A stretch of DNA of 64,000 nt from Aphanomyces cochlioides (Eukaryota > Oomycota > Saprolegniomycetes > Saprolegniales > Verrucalvaceae), in contig JAHQRK010000030.1 of NCBI GenBank assembly GCA_019828595.1, positions 558,001 through 622,000 of the forward strand, read 5' to 3'. The notes below the pieces were generated by a model. It was not told the DNA's origin. It was given only the letters and a program-made list of their open reading frames with translations, and ran no database searches. The stretch's first letter is position 1, and each line of letters opens with the position of its first letter. A program made the position numbers and the translations under genes. Shown here one piece after another: positions 46,123 through 57,234 of the stretch.

Positions 46123-47831
46123 ATGCTCAAGCTCACGCATCTCTTTGGCGGTTCTAGTAAAGAAGAAAAACTTGTCGAGGCAGCAGAAAGAGGCGATGTC
46201 AAGAAGGTCCGAGCTCTCCAGGCCCGCGGTGCAGTCGTCAATTTTACAGACAAAGTGGGTAGACATACGAGACTCTTCTGTATTGTCATGCTCACAATAG
46301 TATGATCGTACGCCTCTACACTGGGCCTCAGGCAAAGGACATTTGGACATTGTCAAGGAATTACTAGCTCATGGCGCGGATATCGAACTAGCAACCAAAG
46401 TAAAGCAACAGTTGGAACTCAAAGACTGTTTATACTGCTAGGACGGCTGGAGTCCACTACACATGGCTTCCCGCAAGGGACATTTGAAAGTTGTCAAGGA
46501 ATTACTAGCTCACGGCGCAGGTGTCGATGTCGCTAGTGAGGTAAGAAGCATGGTTTGTCAGCCATTTATTTGTTTAATATAGAATGGCGTCACGCCATTG
46601 CACCAGGCTTCTATACGGGGGAACTTGGACGTTGTCAAGGAATTGCTGGCTCATGGCGCTTCAATCAACAGAGCAACCAATGTACAACTGATTTGCAGTG
46701 TTTAGATGACTCAATAGTCACTAGGCAGGCCAAACAACTGTCCATTTCGCTGCGTCATATGGCCATTTGGAGCTTGTCAGAGAGTTGCTAGCGCAAGGAG
46801 CTGCTATCGAAGCAACAACTGCGGTAGAATGTCGTTTGTGAATCGTTAACAGCGACAATCTAGATTGGCCACACACCACTGTACGAAGCTGCCTACTATG
46901 GGAATTTGAATGTTGTCGACGAATTAATACTACAAGGCGCTAACGTTCACGCGGAAGATAAAGTACGTCAACCTATGTAAAACTTCATGCTTCTTCGAGC
47001 AGGGGAAAGACACGCCGCTTCATGCGGCCTCATGGAGCGGACATTGGCACATTGTTGAAAAGTTGATGAAGCATGGTTCGTCACGTTATTCACCAAACAA
47101 GGTAAAGCATATAATTGCAAGGGTTGTCTAATCTTTTGGACTAGCATGGCCTCACTCCAATCCATTGGGCTGCCAGCAATGGACAAGCTGTGGTGGTTCA
47201 GAATCTTTTAGCTCATGGGGTTCAAATTGACGTCGTAGACAAAGTAAATACGGCCACGATGTCACATCGATAACTTTTTATTTGAGGTAGTATTGTGCGA
47301 CGCCACTGCATCATGCTGCATGGCATAAACGCGTTGAAGTTGTCAAGGTGCTGTTGGCTCACGGTGCTTTTGTCAACGCTGTAAATGAGGTGAAGTCAAA
47401 ATCTACTTATATTCCCCTTGACGCAGCTTAGAGTGGCGACACTCCTCTCCAACTGGCATCGACGAATGATCACATGGATATTGTCGAGGAGAAGGATCCT
47501 ATGAAAGACATAGTACAGCAATATTTCACGAGTCATCTAACTTTATTACGATAGACTCACAGACATCCTGTGGCTTCAGTAGACGACCAAGTCGAAGTAC
47601 TGCAACTGCTATTGGACGCTGGTGCGAACAGACTTTTAAGGAATAAGGTGTGGTCGGAATTTTTGCATCAAACTAACAAAGATTTAGGACGGCAAAACAG
47701 CTCGCGATCTGGCAAATAATGACGTCCAAGCGCGGTTTGACAAGTATCAAGAGATTGCAAACAGGCAATTACTGATGAAAATTTTAAAATTATGGAAACC
47801 ACAAGACCCAATTGACTCAGTAAAGCAGTAA
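46123..47831 (+). CDS. Ankyrin-repeat protein with ARDLAN cap, intact
   Basis: Leader exon 46,123-46,254 (M-L-K-L-T-H-L-F-G-G-S-S-K-E-E-K-L-V-E-A). Nine ankyrin exons follow (starting near 46,301, 46,443, 46,583, 46,728, 46,866, 47,004, 47,147, 47,290 and 47,432), the last one shortened. Then come an exon 47,556-47,648 ([17 protein letters not shown]) and a terminal exon to TAA at 47,829-47,831 (G-K-T-A-R-D-L-A-N-N-D-V-Q-A-R-F, L-L-M-K-I). All introns I checked are GT-AG and all exons stay in frame. There is no kinase, signal peptide or membrane segment, so it is probably an intracellular protein-binding scaffold. It belongs to the same family as the genes at 49,531, 53,224 and 55,039. Confidence 0.8.
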
Positions 47832-47990
47832 AGTTTACCAAATCTTGCGGACAAAACAGACATTTCTCAACGATTTGAAGTCAGGAGCCTGAAGATCTAC
47901 AAAGTAGATTCACATTAAATTACGATGTATCCAAGGGAGAATCAGCATTGAACTTGAAATGCGTGGGGCCACAGCATACCATCTCATAGT
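47832..47990. other. Short intergenic gap
   Basis: No feature recognised between the intact ankyrin gene and the opposite-strand fragment. Confidence 0.3.
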
Positions 47991-48287
47991 TTACCACGAC
48001 CTATTGAGAATGCACTGGATCCAACCGAGGTTTCCAAGCACAAGGAGAAAGATCACTTCGTCGTCGTCGTAGTAGAGAATGTTTGGCGAATTGTCTGAGG
48101 CACCATAAGCTGTAACTTCCTTTTCAATACTCCGACATCCCTTTCTGACGGCCAGATTGAGTAGAAAATCCCCATTCTCGCTCCCAAGATGCGAGTGAAT
48201 CCAGTGTAGTCGATGAACTTGGGCTTTGAGATGAACACTTCCTCCACGGACATTCGCGACGTCGATGAACTTTTCATCTGTGTGCAT
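47991..48287 (-). pseudogene. Ankyrin-repeat fragment
   Basis: One repeat is recognisable (E-N-G-D-F-L-L-N-L-A-V-R-K-G-C-R-S-I-E) and resembles the second exon of the minus-strand gene at 43,620-45,492 (L-N-W-A-A-R-K-G-C). No further exons follow. Probably the remains of the minus-strand partner of a duplicated head-to-head pair. Confidence 0.5.
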
Positions 48288-48410
48288 TTAGATTCAAACT
48301 AGCTTGTTTGTCCTGTATCCCTCGCAACTCTCGATGCAATACAAAGACTTATATAAGTTTGTCATGATTTCTCCGCAGTGTATCGACAAGGTAGCAGATT
48401 GACAAGGTAG

Positions 48411-48433
48411 ACATTTCAAACTTGTGAAATTCA
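48411..48433 (+). promoter_or_regulatory. Upstream palindromic motif copy
   Basis: GACATTTCAAA then CTTGTGAAATTC. The first of four copies in 48.4-49.35 kb; no start codon within 250 bp. Confidence 0.45.
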
Positions 48434-48990
48434 CTATCCTTGTGTAGATCCATTTCTTGGACGAGCTTATTCGTCTTGTGCCACATCTCGAGGACAGGGA
48501 ATCCAGGGAAGGACTTAAAAGTCATCGCGGAACCTTTTCATTGACAGTATTATTCATTCGATTCCAAATTGGACTGGGCTGTCGAATCGAATCGACTTGC
48601 CAGAATCGACTAACAATCGACAAGCCAATCATTTATCAGTATTTTCCATATTTTGACGAATCAAATCACCTTAATATTGTGACTTGGGAAAGGCCGTGGG
48701 GAAAGGCCATGATGGACGCTGACTCGCAGAAGATACGCGCGGCGTCTTAGCGCTTCATAGCGAGGTAGTAGTTGGCGTAGAAATCATGCGTGGCGGTATT
48801 CTGGGTTGCAGGTACCATTGCTAGGAAGAAATTGTACTTAATTGTGTATACTATACAATATTTCATATTAAATTCAGCATAGTCGATTGCTTACGATTTG
48901 GCCAATGACCTGCCAAGTCCACATTTCACTGAAAAGGACAAGATCAACTTGTCGGAATAAGCTTTTTGTGAACATTTGGCGTGGGATATG
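48434..48990. other. Intergenic, no gene recognised
   Basis: A plus-strand frame 48,457-48,750 has no known motif. The end of this stretch (48,935-48,990) repeats the 5' flank of the gene at 43,620-45,492 (CAACTTGTCGGAATAAGCTT). Confidence 0.4.
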
Positions 48991-48991
48991 A

Positions 48992-49013
48992 AATTTCACA
49001 TGTTTGAAATGTC
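48992..49013 (-). promoter_or_regulatory. Upstream palindromic motif copy
   Basis: Minus strand GACATTTCAAA then CATGTGAAATT. Part of a duplicated divergent module; its minus-strand gene is missing. Confidence 0.5.
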
Positions 49014-49184
49014 TCCTTACCGTGCTCGTTGTAGCAAGCCCGGATGTTTCTTCTCAGAGTATTTGCCATCATGTGAGAATTGGAGGCGGCGATGAAGACC
49101 ATGTTCAACCAGCCTTGAGGCAATTTTATCTTGATGTGGAGCTGGGAATTCTTGTTTTCCTGTTTCAAGCCAAGCTGGCGCAGT

Positions 49185-49209
49185 GGACATTTCAAAAAAT
49201 GTGAAATTT
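49185..49209 (+). promoter_or_regulatory. Upstream palindromic motif copy
   Basis: GGACATTTCAAAA then AAATGTGAAATTT. Plus half of the divergent module, 322 bp before the gene at 49,531. Confidence 0.55.
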
Positions 49210-49326
49210 CCCATCAATAGCGTCAAACGAATCAAGGCAGTTGAACGTAGTTGCTCTTATATATTGCGCACCGGAGGCATTTACAAAATTGACAATTCAC
49301 AAGCCACGAAAAGTTGACATACAGTA

Positions 49327-49348
49327 GACATTTCAAACATGTGAAATT
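49327..49348 (+). promoter_or_regulatory. Upstream palindromic motif
   Basis: GACATTTCAAA then CATGTGAAATT, the best palindrome in the window, 183 bp before the start at 49,531. Confidence 0.65.
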
Positions 49349-49530
49349 ATTTTTCTTGGCGAACCAGGCGATTTCGTCGAGCGTTTTCTTTTGTCGTCGA
49401 CAGGACGGACTGGGAGTGGATTCAACTTTTTTCCTTCCAAGGATGTTCTTCCTGACGACCCCACGACAGTCTGTCAGTTGAGATTTGGAAGAAGAGTACG
49501 TTGTGGAGTTCTCCCAGTGAAAAATACATC

Positions 49531-51292
49531 ATGCAAAATGCAATCCAGCATGTCTTTGGCGTCGACAGGAAAGAAGAAAAGCTTGTTGCGGCGATTCAGA
49601 ATGTCAATCTCAAGAGGATGCATGCGCTCGTGGCCCGCGGCGCCAACGTCAATTTTATCGACAAAGTACGTTCAACACACAAGACTCTTCTCTATTAGCT
49701 CGACACAGAACGGTGCGACCCCACTTTTCTATGCGTCGCAAAATATAGGCTCGAGATTTGTCGAGGACCTCATCGCTCTCGGAGCTGACGTGATGCTAGC
49801 AGAAAGGGTAAATCAAGGCAGAGAGGATTGTCTAACTCTGGTTGCCCAGACCAAGTACTCCCCACTGTACATTGCTTCACAAAAAGGACTTGTGCAAGTT
49901 GTCAAGGTATTGCTTGCTCACGGCGCCTCAGATGATGGAACAATCGAGGTACAGTGACTCGAGTATTGGAATATTTCACCTGTCATCGAATTAGATGGGC
50001 TATACTGCGTTGCATCGTGCCTCGTCAGGGTATTCATCGGGACACCACGCTGTCGTCAAGGAATTACTAGCTCATGGCGCTTCCGTCAATTGTGCAGACA
50101 AGGTAAGCTCTTCCAGGCTATAAAAATATAAATCAAACCTTCTTGTATGAATAGAAAGGCAACACGCCCGTCCATTTTGCATCAGCGAAAGGATATTTAG
50201 AGAATGTCAAAGCACTACTCGCCCATGGAGCAGCTATCAATTCTGCAAATGCGGTAGATTGAGATTTTTGTGTCCCTCGTTCAAATTGTTTGCCTAGAGC
50301 GGCTGTACTCCACTGCACGATGCTGCATCCTGTGGACATTTGAATGTCGTCAAGGAATTAATAGCATGTGGTGCCGACATCCACGCCGAAAATCATGTAT
50401 ATCACGGCCTTGTTATGTACATCTTGTCATTCCGTGGAGTAGGATTCCGACACGCCGATCCATCTGGCTGCATGGAGTGGGCATTTTGATATTCTTGAAG
50501 AGTTGATGGCTCACGGGATAACAATTCACGCTGTAAACAAGGTATATAGCATCGCTATTGCATTGCTCAGCTCATATTTGACCGACTAGTTTGGCAACAC
50601 TCCACTGCATCGTGCATCCAGGAATGGAAAAGTCGAGATGGTCGAGTGTCTTGTAGCTCGTGGAGCTAAAGACGATGTAGCAAACACTGTAACTACTGCA
50701 TTCGAAGGCCAGATCACCTCTGAACGTTTCGATTGAGATAGAATGGCTCGACGTCACTGCATCATGCTGCTTGCAAGGCACACGTTGATGTTGTCAAAGC
50801 CCTTCTGGCTCACGGTGCTCCCATTGACGCGACAAATTTGGTACAGAAAGCTGTTCCATCGCTTGAATGGTCTGACTTTTGTCATTTAGAGTGGAGATAC
50901 TGCACTCCATCTTGCTTTTAAGAACGGCCAAGTGTTTCCTGACCAAGGGCATGATGCCACAGCGAACGAGGTAAATCAATCATTGGGTTTAGTTCTCTAA
51001 TTTCCATGACATAGACTGGAAAAATCAAGAGTCCTGCTGCAATTTATGATGGTCAAGTACAAGTTTTGCAAGTCCTCTTGGATGCGGGTGCTAAGTTTTT
51101 GAGGAATAAGGCACGATCGATCTACTCGGCACTCGGCTAATGGTCAATTAGGATGGTAAAACGGCCCGCGATCTTGGCAACTCGGATGTCCAAGCATGGT
51201 TTGACGCCTATCACGACATTGCAAACAAAAAATTGCTCGAGAAAATCTCAAAAATTCCATCAAGGCGCTCCCAAACACACATAGCGTCCTAG
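49531..51292 (+). CDS. Ankyrin-repeat protein with ARDLGN cap, intact
   Basis: Leader exon 49,531-49,665 (M-Q-N-A-I-Q-H-V-F-G-V-D-R-K-E-E-K-L-V). Nine ankyrin exons follow, beginning near 49,711, 49,851, 49,995, 50,155, 50,299, 50,445, 50,590, 50,742 and 50,890 (the last shortened, Q-G-H-D-A-T-A-N-E). Then come V-L-Q-V-L-L-D-A-G-A-K-F-L-R-N-K with a GC donor (AATAAG-GCACG, about 51,110) and a terminal exon from 51,151 ([16 protein letters not shown]) to TAG at 51,290-51,292. No stop in any exon. The fourth repeat is longer than the others by a few residues. Family role unknown; likely a protein-interaction scaffold. Confidence 0.8.
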
Positions 51293-51814
51293 AACAAACT
51301 GCGAATTGTCATGTGAGTAATATTCAAGTTTTGTCGACTAGTCACAACCGGTGGTGAAAAGTTTTTCCAAGTTCGGCCTCTAAAGATTCGTCAATCTCGA
51401 CCACAAAGTTACGATACGACGAAAAACTGCACGCTATGTACAATGCAAATGGATCTTCATATGGATGTACTGCATTGGCTTTCCACGGGAGAGACATCTC
51501 AAAGTTGTGAGATTGTTCGCCATTCCTCACTCAATCGGCGGACGGGGAGATTTTCGTGCTGACTGTCATCGTCTACATTGCCAAACGGCCCCGAGAAGGT
51601 TAGAGTCTTGGTATATTTCTTTATTAGCTAGCAGTCTTCGCCAAGTTCACACAGTCGACATTTTCAAAAATGTGAAATTTGCTACCGTTGACGGTGGTTG
51701 TTTTCAAGCATTGTTATACTCTTACATGTATCAAAGTTACACTGCGTTTGAAAATCAAAGAAAAAGTCCAATGACGATTTGTCAAGTTGCCTTTTTCTTA
51801 CCCCTTCACTGTAT
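51293..51814. other. Intergenic with two motif copies, no gene recognised
   Basis: Motif copies at 51,493-51,514 (+, GACATCTCAAA then GTTGTGAGATT) and 51,657-51,680 (+, GACATTTTCAAA then AATGTGAAATTT). Downstream on the plus strand no ankyrin leader is found, so these are orphan copies. Confidence 0.45.
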
Positions 51815-52190
51815 TTCGAGATTGCCGGAGTCAAGCCGAGCAAAGCCTCATGCAGCGGAGTACTGCTATTCTATGAGGCGACAGGTACAATGGCTTCCGA
51901 TATATTCGAGTCGCCCTACCTCGTTTTTTGCATCGATCGAGGCGCCGTGAGCCAACAATTCCAAGACAACTTATGTATATCCTTTGTATGAAGCAATATG
52001 GAGAGAATTTGGTCTGGATAAACAGAATTGGGTGTTATTCTCTCCGTCGTAGCCTTGGTTTACCTTGTCTGCTTGCATCACATTGGCGCCACGTTCGAGT
52101 AGTTCCTTGACAATTTTTTCAATATCCATACTTTGACGCATAGGATAGTGGAGTTTCATTGGGGCCTGGTCGGCGAACATTCCATCCATA
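51815..52190 (-). pseudogene. Ankyrin-repeat gene remnant
   Basis: Minus-strand exons in order: about 52,175-52,065 (I-V-K-E-L-L-E-R-G-A-N-V-M-Q-A-D-K), about 52,030-51,920 (shortened repeat), about 51,875-51,815 (S-S-T-P-L-H-E-A-L). Close at DNA level to the 5' ankyrin exons at 56.2-56.4 kb and 11.85-12.1 kb. No leader, no cap exon and frame breaks. Confidence 0.65.
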
Positions 52191-52520
52191 CTTCAGGGAC
52201 GGATTCAGGCTTCTGATTGGCCAATTCCAATAATTTCCGGATAATGGGGTCGTTCATGCTTTTCGGATAAACTCAGGCAGGACACATTTTCAAGAAAATC
52301 GAAAAAATACTTTTTGATATTTTTCAAAAAAACTTCCAAAAAATTCCGGATAACGTTCCTGCCTGGCAGGGATGGATTTCTTCCCCGACCAGGCCCTTGT
52401 GCATATTCCACGAGGAGAATATTCAACTATTGACAAGTATAGAAGGCGCTCTGGACGAGCACTTTGCAGTTCGTACAAGAGAATATGCTGTTTTCACAGT
52501 TGCAGATGGAAAATTGAGTG
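52191..52520. other. Intergenic, no gene recognised
   Basis: A-rich and T-rich stretches with CCTGCCTGGCAGG palindrome near 52,360. No recognised feature. Confidence 0.35.
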
Positions 52521-52543
52521 AATTTCACACGTTTTGAGCTGTC
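52521..52543 (-). promoter_or_regulatory. Upstream palindromic motif copy
   Basis: Minus strand GACAGCTCAAAA then CGTGTGAAATT. It points toward the ankyrin remnant at 51,815-52,190, about 330 bp away, fitting a former promoter. Confidence 0.45.
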
Positions 52544-52819
52544 GTCTAGTACAATTTTTCCAACAAATCCTACTTTGGGATTAAAAATTACAGAGGTGAA
52601 ACATATTCATGACTGTCTTTGGGTTGTATCAAGGACATCGAGGAGATGAGAGGAAAAATGCTCAGTAATTTTTTAGCCCCTGAGAGAATATCGAGCATCT
52701 TGGAGCACGAATATCCCTCTACGTCCATTGAAGAGTAGAACAAAGAGGTCGTCGAACACCCAGGATTAGCGACGAGCTGAAAAATGTGCATATTCTCGAG
52801 ATGAAAGACCGCAGCCAGG

Positions 52820-53011
52820 TGCTCCCAACACATCCCCATCCTGGTCGTGCGCTCGTTGTGGATTCTCGGCGTCGTCTGATCGTAGTCAGTCACTCCCCAA
52901 GGGCCAAGAAGACCAATTGATGGCCTGAAAGGGATCTCACTGCATATAATATAGCTCTAGAGATCGACTGATATACCTCGAATCGTCCGGCGTCTTCTGC
53001 AAATTGTCCAT
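52820..53011 (+). promoter_or_regulatory. Conserved 5' module of ankyrin genes
   Basis: Shares CGTCGTCTGATCGT, GTCACTC, GGGTCTC(A/G)C and GAGATxxxCTG blocks with 42,650-42,830 and 59,205-59,355, always ending in the palindromic motif. It is non-coding as far as I can see. Confidence 0.5.
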
Positions 53012-53034
53012 GGACATTTCAAAAGTGTGAATTT
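53012..53034 (+). promoter_or_regulatory. Upstream palindromic motif
   Basis: GGACATTTCAAAA then GTGTGAATTT, 190 bp before the start at 53,224. Confidence 0.65.
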
Positions 53035-53223
53035 CAAATTTTCAGCTGGTGAAGACGCTGAATTCCTGGTGGTTGTCTTTTTATTGGATCAATTTGGTCG
53101 ACAATTGCTCCAACAACGTCTCTGGAGCTTCCACGGCAGTGTCGAATCTCAACCAAGAGTGCACTTTTGTCTGACGAACGACGAGCAAGTTGCGTTCTGC
53201 CAGCGGAGCGACTTGGAGCTATC

Positions 53224-54944
53224 ATGCATAAAGTCAAGATGTTCTTTGCGAACACCAAGAAAGAAGAGAAGCTCGCCGTGGCTGCTGCAAATGGCAATCT
53301 CGACAGCGTGCGTGCTCTCCTTGGCCAAGGCGCAAATGTCAATTTCAAAGGCCAAGTACGTTCAACAAGCCAGAGTCTATTTCACAGGCATGACATGATT
53401 AGAATGGTCAAACGCCATTGTTCCACGCCGCAAGACAAGGCCATTGCGAGATAGTCAAGGAAATATTAGCCCATGGAGCGGATATCGCGATTGCAGACAA
53501 GGTATAGCAAGAGAGGAGGAGGATTGTAAAAGGCTTCAATGTCGAATTTGTCGTATATTCCACGGGTAGAACGAAAATACTCCATTGCATTCGGCTGCAT
53601 CCCGGGGACATTACCGTGTCGCCAAGGCATTGCTGGCTCATGGCGCGTCATTAAGCAGCACAAACACGGTACAAATGCTGCTATCGGTGGAAATCTAACC
53701 ATCGTCGCGTCTGGAATCTTCAGAACGGCGACACGCCTCTCCATAGTGCTTCAATGCAAGGATCGTTGAATATTGTCAAGGAGCTCCTGGCTCGGGGTGC
53801 AGTAATAAATGTCAAGAATGCGGTACATTGACAACAATTTGTATATTTCTGACGTCTGGCAATCTAGACGGACTGCACTCCTCTTCACCGGGCTGCACAC
53901 TGTGGGCATTTACAAGTTTTCCTAGAGTTGGTAGCGCACGGCGGTGATGTCCACATGAAAAACAATGTCAGTCAAGGCATGGCTACGTGCAGCGTCTGAC
54001 TCATTGGGGATAGAATACGAACACTCCATTTCATTCCGCAGCATGGAGTGGACATTGGAATATTATCCAAGAGCTCGTAACTCACGGGTTTACAGTTCAT
54101 GACGTGAACGAGGTAAAAATCAAGCTGACGACAACAATATTCAATATCTTGACTAATTTGTTGGACTAGTACGGCAGCACTCCGCTCCATCGGGCATCAA
54201 GGAATGGACAAGTCGAGATGGTCAAGCAACTTTTGACGCATGGGGCCAGAGTTGACGTGACTAACAACGTACAAAACTGAAAGTTTGGGGAATTCACTCA
54301 TTCCTGTAGGATGGCTGGACTCCGCTGCACCGGGCTGCATGCGAAGGACACGCTCTCGTTGTCAAGGTGCTACTTGATCACGGCACTCCTGTTGATGCAG
54401 TGAATAAGGTAGACGAAACTGTTGAATCCATGCAGGATCTCATTAGCTTGACTTAGCATGGCGACACGCCACTCCACCTCGCTGCCGAGCACGGCAAAGT
54501 GGAATTTGTCCATGAGATGGACTCCTCAGTCAATTCGACGGACAAGGTAACTCCAGGCGTGACTTAATATGTTATCTAACTTCTCTGGATAGACTCACAA
54601 ACTCGGACGTCGTATTTCTTCGGTGAACGGTCAAGTCGAAATTTTGCAGCTGCTACTAGATGCTGGTGCAAAACGACTACTGAGGAATAAGGTTTTGGAC
54701 CAATCCGTCACGACAACACTCACGCGGAAAATAGAATGGCAAAACAGCCCGCGATCTAGCAAACGACGATGTCCAAGCGTGGTTTTACAACTATCAAGAG
54801 ATGGCCTGCAAGAAACTACTGAAACGAATTTCAAAACTTTGGAAACCAAAAAACTCCCTCAGTTGGACCGACATGATGAACACTAGCACTGAAATATCCC
54901 CAAATGTCGCCTTAGGAGGATTACAACTTGGAGGCAACCAATGA
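53224..54944 (+). CDS. Ankyrin-repeat protein with ARDLAN cap, intact
   Basis: Leader exon 53,224-53,355 (M-H-K-V-K-M-F-F-A-N-T-K-K-E-E-K-L-A-V-A-A). Eight full ankyrin exons start near 53,403, 53,570, 53,725, 53,873, 54,016, 54,171, 54,311 and 54,459 (the last one shortened, ending S-V-N-S-T-D-K). Then come L-Q-L-L-L-D-A-G-A-K-R-L-L-R-N-K and a terminal exon 54,735-54,944 (G-K-T-A-R-D-L-A-N-D-D-V-Q-A-W-F, K-K-L-L-K-R-I-S-K-L-W-K-P). The tail is longer than in its sisters (S-T-E-I-S-P-N-V-A) and stops at TGA 54,942-54,944. All splice junctions I read are GT-AG and in frame. It converges on the gene at 55,039 with a 94-bp gap. Confidence 0.8.
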
Positions 54945-54947
54945 GTA

Positions 54948-54968
54948 AGTTCACAAGTTTGAGATGTC
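54948..54968 (-). promoter_or_regulatory. Palindromic motif copy in a 3' position
   Basis: Minus strand GACATCTCAAA then CTTGTGAACT. It lies between two convergent stop codons, so it is not an upstream copy; possibly a chance or relict match. Confidence 0.3.
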
Positions 54969-55038
54969 TATATGTGGCTTTTCGCCAAAACTTTGATATA
55001 TTTCACATGACAGCACTGCAGCGTCTTGCAACTTCGTT

Positions 55039-56590
55039 CTAGGCAGCTCGTGATATTTGGGAGCTCTTTGTCGGGATTTTTGAAATTCTCTCGAGCAATT
55101 TTTTGTTTGCAATGTCTTGATAGTTGTTGAACCATGCTTCGATCTCGGTGTTGCCAAGATCGCGGGCCGTTTTGCCATCCTGATGGACCATCAGTTTATT
55201 CTCGAAGGCATCGATCATACCTTATTCCTTAAAAGTCTATTGGCACCAGAATCCAAGAGAACTTGCAATACTTGTAAATGGCGATTCCGCGAAGTATCGG
55301 CACTCTGGGTTATCGAGATCTATACCGCGGAAATTAGACGACCCTATATCCATGTGGAGTGCAGTATCACCGCTCTACATGACGAAAGTCAGACCATTCA
55401 TTCGATGGAATAACTTGTTCTACCAAGTTTTTCGCGTCAATGGGAGCACCGTGAGCCAGAAGGGTCTTGACAACATCGACTTGTCCCTTGCAAGCAGCAT
55501 GATGCAGTGGCGTCGAACCATTCTATCTCAATCGCAACTTTCAGAGTTGATCTGGCAGTCGAATTTTGTAGGTACAGTGTTAGTTGCATTGACTTTTGCG
55601 CCAAGAGCTATCAGTCGCTCGACCATCTCGACTTGTCCATTCCTCGATGCTCGATGGAGTGGAGTATTGCCAAGCTAGTGGACCAAATTATGCGCTGAGC
55701 CAGGCAATAGCAATTTCCTGTACCTCGTTTGCAGCGTGAACTGTAATCCCATGGGCCATAAACTCTTTGATAACATCAAAATGCCCATTCCATGCAGCCA
55801 GATGCAATGGCGTGTCGGTATCCTATTCCAAGGAATAAGAAAATAAACATTGCCAGACATTGGTGTACGGCATTGGCAGCTTCGATAGATGCTCCATGGG
55901 CCAGCAGCTCTTTGACAATCTCCAAATATCCGTGAAACAATGTGAGATGGAGGGGTGTGTCGCCATGCTGTAGATTCACAACAAGACGGTTGATACCTTT
56001 CCAAAGTGTGACAGCGTTTACCTTGTTTGCACCGTTGACCGCAGCGCCACGAGCTAGCAATTCCTTGACGATAGCGAGATGCCCCCATAAAGAGGCCCAA
56101 AGCAACGGAGTGCTGCCATTCTATGCCATGACAACTGAAATATTCCAATTCTCGAGTCGTAGTACCGCATTTTTTGCGTCGACGGACGCACCATGAACTA
56201 GCAAAATTATCACAACTTCCAAATGTCCTTTGTGTGAAGCAATATGCAGTGGAGTGCACTTCGTCAGGACAAACAAAATTGTCTAATTCTCTATCTCATG
56301 GTTGTGGTTTACCTTGTCTGCTAGCATCACGTCGGCGCCTTGAGCTAGTAGTTCCTGGACAATATTCACATATCCATATTTCGACGCATGGAATAGTGGA
56401 CTTTCATGGTGCTAGATCAAGCTAGGTAGTCAAAGAGAGATAGAGTCGCATGCGTTGAACGTACTTTGTCTTTAAAATTGGCATTGGCACCGCGGGCCAA
56501 GAGCGCACGCACATTCTTGACGTCTCCTCTTTTCGCCGCGGCGACAAGCTTCTCGTCTTTACTGGCGAAAAGAGCAAGGAATCGTACCAT
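55039..56590 (-). CDS. Ankyrin-repeat protein with ARDLGN cap, one possible frame problem
   Basis: ATG at 56,590 ([24 protein letters not shown]). Ankyrin exons near 56,412-56,314, 56,284-56,170, 56,122-56,023, 55,975-55,873, 55,823-55,726, 55,676-55,577 and 55,524-55,424 are all open with GT-AG junctions. The next part (55,374-55,226) reads S-G-D-T-A-L-H-M-D, then needs either a 21-nt intron (GTATAGATC...CCAG, unusually short) or has a one-base frameshift before [17 protein letters not shown]. The terminal exon ([16 protein letters not shown]) ends at TAG 55,041-55,039. It is head-to-head with the pseudogene at 57,235. Confidence 0.7.
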
Positions 56591-56821
56591 GGTACTCCAC
56601 GGGGAGAATTCAGCACTTTGCTCCTTTTCTATTGAGTGAAACACTGTCGTGGGGTCGTCAGGAAGAAGATCCTGCAGTACACCAACATGCAGTCCACCAA
56701 CATGAAATGTACAATACGCTCGTCCATGAAATCGATGTGGAGAAAATTGTGCCGCGGACGAACACACAATAGTTCGTACATGAGAATACTGTGCTGTTAG
56801 CGCAGTTGTTGCAGGAGTGTG

Positions 56822-56843
56822 AATTTCACATGTTTGAAATGTC
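56822..56843 (-). promoter_or_regulatory. Upstream palindromic motif
   Basis: Minus strand GACATTTCAAA then CATGTGAAATT, 232 bp before the start at 56,590, pointing to it. Identical in sequence to the copy at 49,327. Confidence 0.65.
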
Positions 56844-57234
56844 TACATTTGCAATCCGCTACGTGGATCGTCGAATTGGAGATGACTGTCAAGAGACGAT
56901 GACAAATGAGTCTTTGCATCGTGGATAGTCGGGAGTTGGGAGGCAAAGAGGACAAGCGGTTTGGAGGTTGAATAGCAATTCTAATTCTCCCGTCGGATGC
57001 ATCGTATTTGCCGTGAATTTACTTTGCTCGCGACTTGAAATGCTTTGAATTTGGACTCCAAATGTTCACTAAAAAGCTAATTCGGATTCGACCACCTCGA
57101 CAAATATATCAAACTTGCACTGCCAACGAAAAATTCCACGAATGACTCGCAAGGGCTTCCCTACGTCACTCGAGATTTCGCATCACGCGAGCAAGCTGTT
57201 TGGTTCTTCCAGCGGAGAAAGTATTGAAAACGAT
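56844..57234. other. Intergenic region between a divergent pair
   Basis: No gene. No plus-oriented motif was found before the pseudogene at 57,235, in contrast to the intact divergent pair at 45.5-46.1 kb. Confidence 0.35.
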
